Source of the DNA: Pseudoips prasinana
Lineage: Eukaryota > Arthropoda > Insecta > Lepidoptera > Nolidae
Direction: 5' to 3'
DNA: 64,000 nt
NCBI GenBank assembly: GCA_951640165.1
Contig: OX621252.1
Location: 30,463,934-30,527,933, forward strand
Shown here: positions 60,926 to 64,000 of the stretch, one piece after another
How the letters are laid out: each line of letters opens with the position of its first letter
Position numbering within the stretch: the first letter of the stretch is position 1
Notes under the pieces: model-generated
The model's database searches: none
What the model was told of the DNA's origin: nothing
What the model saw: the letters and a program-made list of their open reading frames with translations, nothing else
Program-made: the position numbers and the translations under genes

Positions 60926-60971
60926 GTTTGTTTAAATTACTTTAAATAATTTATTTAGTTCAAGTTGAATA

Positions 60972-61115
60972 TAGGGGATCTGCCCACGCTGCGTCTTCCA
61001 GTTCGTGGTCGCCTTTTCCACCACAGTGCCTGTCGATTCTATGTGCGTCGTCCTCTGCCACTCCAACTTGGCAATTCTTACGAGAATAGACCGATAGTCT
61101 AGTGAGGGTCACTGG
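60972..61115 (-). repeat. Second RTE fragment beside the first
   Basis: ATCTGCCCACGCTGCGTCTT, CCAGTTCGTGGTCGCC, GTGCCTGTCGATTCTATGTG and CACTCCAACTTGGCAATTCT repeat a part of 60519-60925 in diverged form and the same orientation. Confidence 0.6.
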
Positions 61116-61169
61116 AAGCCGCCGGTAACGCGGCGATCTTTTTTTATTTCAAAGACACCTTCGCACTTT

Positions 61170-61346
61170 GGAATCTAATCGCTGTGTCGCGGAGTACTTT
61201 ACAAACATATAATAGACGGACACAAATTACATCCAGACTCAGAGCAACTATTTATGGGTCACACAAATAGTTGTCCGGCGCGGTACTCGAAGCCGCGACA
61301 CGAAGCGGCAAGGCGATTGTCTTAGCCGCTGCGCCACACGTGTAGT
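61170..61346 (-). repeat. SINE-F
   Basis: Plus strand: CGCTGTGTCGCGGAGTACTT, ACAAACATATAATAGACGGA, ACAACTATTT-type body, ACACAAATAGTTGTCCGGCG, GTACTCGAAGCCGCGACACG and AGCCGCTGCGCCACACGTG. The poly(A) end is diverged. Confidence 0.82.
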
Positions 61347-61365
61347 CAAATCTTGATCAGTCAGA

Positions 61366-61433
61366 TTATGGAGATTTATTGGGAGGCCTTTGTCTGGCAC
61401 TTGACACTTTCGGCTTATATGATGATGATGAGT
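61366..61433 (+). repeat. RTE (ATG)n tail fragment
   Basis: TTATGGAGATTTATTGGGAG, GCCTTTGTCTGGCACTTGAC, TTTCGGCTTATATGATGATG. It follows SINE-F directly. Confidence 0.55.
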
Positions 61434-61761
61434 AAAATGTCTCCTTTTCACGATTTTAACGAATTAATTCCCAATATTATATCGAGACATTAAAAAAATA
61501 TATTTATCATCCCAACAGCAGTATATTTCTGGTACCCCTTTTTTTAGAATTTGTTATTCTTAGAAACGACATTAGTCTTACTTATCTAATCTGTAGACTT
61601 AGTACTGAAATAATATTTCTTAGAAGACCATGACTTTGTTGATTCGTCATCCTAGTGAGTACTTAATTTATTCTGTATTCAGTTTAGGGTTCCGCCGTAC
61701 TAACAGTGTCTAAGCCTTGATTAAGGGATTATAATTTATGTTTATACATATACTCTTATGG

Positions 61762-61955
61762 TTGAATTTTGGCCGTTGTGGTTAGTCTCAATAGAGAGTA
61801 GTCATCACCGCAAGGTATGTTATAGTGTAATCCCACCAACTTACAAATTCCGGACAAATAATGATACTTTGATTAACTAAGATATAATTGTAATATTTGT
61901 TTTTGCCCAACCCGGGATTTGAATTGAACACGATACCGCATTTAATATTTTACAA
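61762..61955 (-). repeat. SINE-H, degenerate
   Basis: TTGAATTTTGGCCGTTGTGG, GTATGTTATAGTG, TTTTGCCCAACCCGGGATTT, GAACACGATACCGC. Old and partly deleted. Confidence 0.5.
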
Positions 61956-62024
61956 AATCAAGTTACTTAACTCGCTGTCACTACGATTTTATAACAGGCA
62001 GCAGACAATATTATTGTGATTTTA

Positions 62025-62450
62025 TGACTGCCCGTGTGGTGCAGCTGTTAATACAGTCTCCTCACGGCTTCGTATCCCGGGTTCGATTTCCGCTGGTGAC
62101 AACTATTTGTGTAACCCATATTTACTTATGGTTTATCGTATGGGCAGTGGTTACCCTAGTGACAGAGTTGTTCAAGCCACCCAGTAGGCCTTTGACATGG
62201 CTTAACGATTGCTGTCTAATGACTACAACCATGACCGACAGCATATGGTGCCCTCCGAAGTACGGAGACGCTAAGCAATTTAACCACTGTAGTGGTCACC
62301 CATCCATGGACCGACCGCGAGCCTAGTTGCCCAGCGGACCGCGCGCTAACTGACCGTTGAGAGCATCTATCTAGCTGAGTGCCTCTATGACTCATAAATA
62401 GTTGTTCTGAGTCTGGATGTACTTGTGTCCATCAATTACATTAAATTTAA
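62025..62450 (+). repeat. SINE-F split by family G
   Basis: Head TGACTGCCCGTGTGGTGCAG, B box CGGGTTCGATTTCC, GACAACTATTTGTGTAACCC, then the break. Resumes TGACTCATAAATAGTTGTTC, TGAGTCTGGATGTACTTGTG. Confidence 0.75.
62122..62387 (+). repeat. Family G repeat inserted in SINE-F
   Basis: TTTATCGTATGGGCAGTGGT, GACAGAGTTGTTCAAGCCAC, TTTGACATGGCTTAACGATT, CCCTCCGAAGTACGGAGACG and GGTCACCCATCCATGGACCG. The most complete G copy; no target duplication was resolved. Confidence 0.65.
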
Positions 62451-62455
62451 ATTTT

Positions 62456-62562
62456 ATAGACACCATGCAAAGCGTTAATCTAATCACAAAAATGGGAAAT
62501 CATAAATTAAATCGTTCAGCGGGTCTCGAACCAGCACCATTTACCAATCGTTTTTACCATCA
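62456..62562. repeat. Half copy of the tRNA-loop fold-back element
   Basis: ATGCAAAGCGTTAATCTAAT, CACAAAAATGGGAAATCATA, AATTAAATCG then GCGGGTCTCGAACCAGCACC match the left arm and loop of 43283-43530. The right arm is absent. Confidence 0.6.
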
Positions 62563-62610
62563 ATACATGTTTGTAAGTACATGGAAAATTTCACTAGTGC
62601 GGGAGATATT

Positions 62611-62876
62611 TGACGGTCACCGTAGCTTAGTTGGTAGTGCTCCTGCCTACGAAGCTGGTGGTCCTAGGTTCGAATCCCGGTAAGTGCAAATATTTGTTTG
62701 ATGAGCACGAATATTTGTTTCTGAGTCATGGATGTTTTCTATGTATTTAAGTATTTATCTATCTATATAAGTATGTATATCGTCGCCTGGTACCCATAGT
62801 ACAAGCTTTGCTTAGTTTGGGGCTAGGATGATCTGTGTGACCATGTGTGACATTGTCTCTAGATATTATATTATTA
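62611..62876 (+). repeat. SINE-A, full length
   Basis: TGACGGTCACCGTAGCTTAG, GGTCCTAGGTTCGAATCCCG, GATGAGCACGAATATTTGTT, CTATATAAGTATGTATATCG, ACAAGCTTTGCTTAGTTTGG. A small duplication GTGTGACCATGTGTGACATT sits near the tail. Confidence 0.85.
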
Positions 62877-63034
62877 TGTCCCTAGATATAATATATCTTA
62901 AAAAAAACTAGTACTAGGTATTTTTCTTCCCATAAAAATCTCCTTAAGATTTGGGTTAGATAACTGGACTTCATTATCTGCGATCTGTGATTGCACACTC
63001 CACCGCAAGTCCACCAATGGTGTGAAAACAAGTA

Positions 63035-63300
63035 TTTTTTTTTTTGTGGGACGCTACAGTTATCCTAGGAGGCTTTTACTGCTTCACCGGACTATAGAGG
63101 CGAGCAGAGGGTTCGAGCCGTCTAGCAATTAAGTAACCCGCGCCGGAGGGCACCCCCTGTGGGGTTCGAACCTCGACTCTGGGCGATTACTGGCGGTGAG
63201 AGGGCAAGATCATCATTTTAGGGAGTTTTGTGCAACTTTCGCTCTACGTTAATGACATGACGCGGCCCCCCGTCCGCGTTGAGGGGGGCTTTTTATCGGT
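63035..63300 (-). repeat. Poly(A)-ended retroelement fragment (uncertain)
   Basis: It begins with a T run on the plus strand (about 63035-63044), then CTACAGTTATCCTAGGAGGC, GGAGGGCACCCCCTGTGGGG, GACGCGGCCCCCCGTCCGCG. The GC-rich body after a T run suggests a 5'-truncated LINE in minus orientation. No protein match recognised; no target duplication found. Confidence 0.35.
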
Positions 63301-63735
63301 ACGATATGCAAACTAAGGGTCATGGAGGGCGTTGGTGGTCGCGACGCGATCGCGGTCGTACTCTCGTCCGACGAGTACGAATTATCGGTTTGTGTATAGT
63401 GTCACGAGAGTTTCTAATGACTTTAACTTGTTCAAGGTAGGCAGTAATCTCGTCTGAAAACAAGTAGTGATAGAGATTAAATGAGAGATAAAAGCGACGG
63501 AACCCCTCCACTTTGTTAAAGCTGTTTGCTGTTAACACGGTCTACAATAACTTCATCATTAATATCGCTTGACGGACTTTTTTTAGCGTGACTGTCAACT
63601 TTTAACATAGTCATCCTCTAGTTCATAATTGAGATGAGACGTTGACCAAATTTGGTCTAATCTACCATGGGAACTAATAGTTTAATTCTTGTTTTGATCC
63701 AGGTCATAACTATAAGGAGGCGGTTTTATAAAATA
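63301..63735. other. No firm gene
   Basis: A 72-residue minus frame at 63320-63538 ends in an arginine-rich stretch (RTRRTRVRPRSRRDHQRPP) that comes from the preceding GC-rich repeat; not called. Confidence 0.4.
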
Positions 63736-64000
63736 CTAGCTGTGCCCCACGGTTTCACCTGCGTTAAACTAGTTTTGGCGTAAAAGAGTAACAAACATAC
63801 ATCCATACGTTTAAGCTCACAAACTTTCGCATTTATAATATTAGTAGGATGTGTACCTCTAGCGGTTTTGGCAGTGCACGCCGGAATAGCTCGCAGATGG
63901 TAGATTTTTTCCTACTTACTTGACACAATTCATACAATATCTTTATACATTGTAGCCTATGTGTTATTCTTGTGTATAACTATATTATTGAAAAGTTTCA
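63736..64000 (-). mobile_element. Composite Helitron, cut by window end
   Basis: Plus strand CTAGCTGTGCCCCACGGTTT to TATAATATTAGTAGGA (63736-63849, 114 bp), A before and T after. It is followed by the same extra segment as at 33 kb: TGTACCTCTAGCGGTTTTGG, GCTCGCAGATGGTAGATTTT, CCTACTTACTTGACACAATT. The rest, including the outer 5' end, lies beyond the window. Confidence 0.7.

Noticed and set aside
11831..62700. tRNA genes at each GGTTCGAATCC-type B box
   Set aside because: Every one is the head of a dispersed SINE with the same downstream body. Acceptor stems do not pair well and copies share SINE tails.
11740..63849. Autonomous Helitron
   Set aside because: All copies are under 800 bp with no Rep or helicase sequence; they must depend on an element outside this window.

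Overview
This window looks like eukaryotic nuclear DNA from a moth or butterfly (Lepidoptera). It is AT-rich, has almost no long open reading frames, and is packed with interspersed repeats of kinds I recognise from lepidopteran genomes. These include tRNA-headed SINEs, RTE-type LINE tails ending in (ATG)n or (TGTA)n, short Helitrons that end in CTAG, the very common repeat that opens with CCGGCCAAG, and a cecropia-type mariner. No operon, rRNA gene, CRISPR array or functional tRNA gene was seen. The species cannot be named from this window.

The only long intact coding regions belong to mobile elements. (1) Two mariner copies (24460-25741 and 30611-31892, both transcribed from the minus strand) have the same length. 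By eye they differ at two bases, and each encodes the same intact D,D34D transposase. (2) One full-looking non-LTR retrotransposon lies on the minus strand (about 53894-59290). ORF1 is a zinc-knuckle protein. ORF2 carries an APE endonuclease, a reverse transcriptase with YADD, an RNase H with D-E-D-D, and a C-terminal CCHC. ORF1 and ORF2 meet at an ATGAATAA overlap. All other LINE material is broken: RTE-like 3' ends, two CR1/Jockey-like C-termini, and several poly(A) tails.

The only good hint of a host gene is a plus-strand exon candidate (about 14335-14670). It has a splice acceptor, a 5' leader, an ATG opening a signal-peptide-like segment, and a GTGAGT donor. The rest may be intron or intergenic DNA around it.

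Layout. 1-5 kb: old repeat tails and AT-rich unique DNA. 5-13 kb: nested SINEs, fold-back elements, perfect hairpins and two related Helitrons. 13-16 kb: two CR1-like LINE ends on either side of the exon candidate. 17-23 kb: SINE-H copies, a 170-bp tandem array carrying a MITE, and a promoter-like unit. 24-32 kb: the two mariners, the second inside a Helitron that is itself inside a SINE. 33-42 kb: Helitrons, SINE-B copies, a MITE and microsatellites. 42-46 kb: a 228-bp tandem array, a fold-back element with a tRNA-like loop, and RTE and partner tails. 46-53 kb: RTE pseudogenes, a GC-rich Harbinger-like MITE and a LINE tail with a clean target duplication. 54-59 kb: the intact LINE. 60-64 kb: RTE tails, SINEs and a Helitron cut by the window end.

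Family names such as SINE-A or MITE-I are local labels used only here. Repeat boundaries were read by eye. They are firm where a target duplication or terminal repeat is quoted and approximate (within about 10-20 bases) elsewhere.
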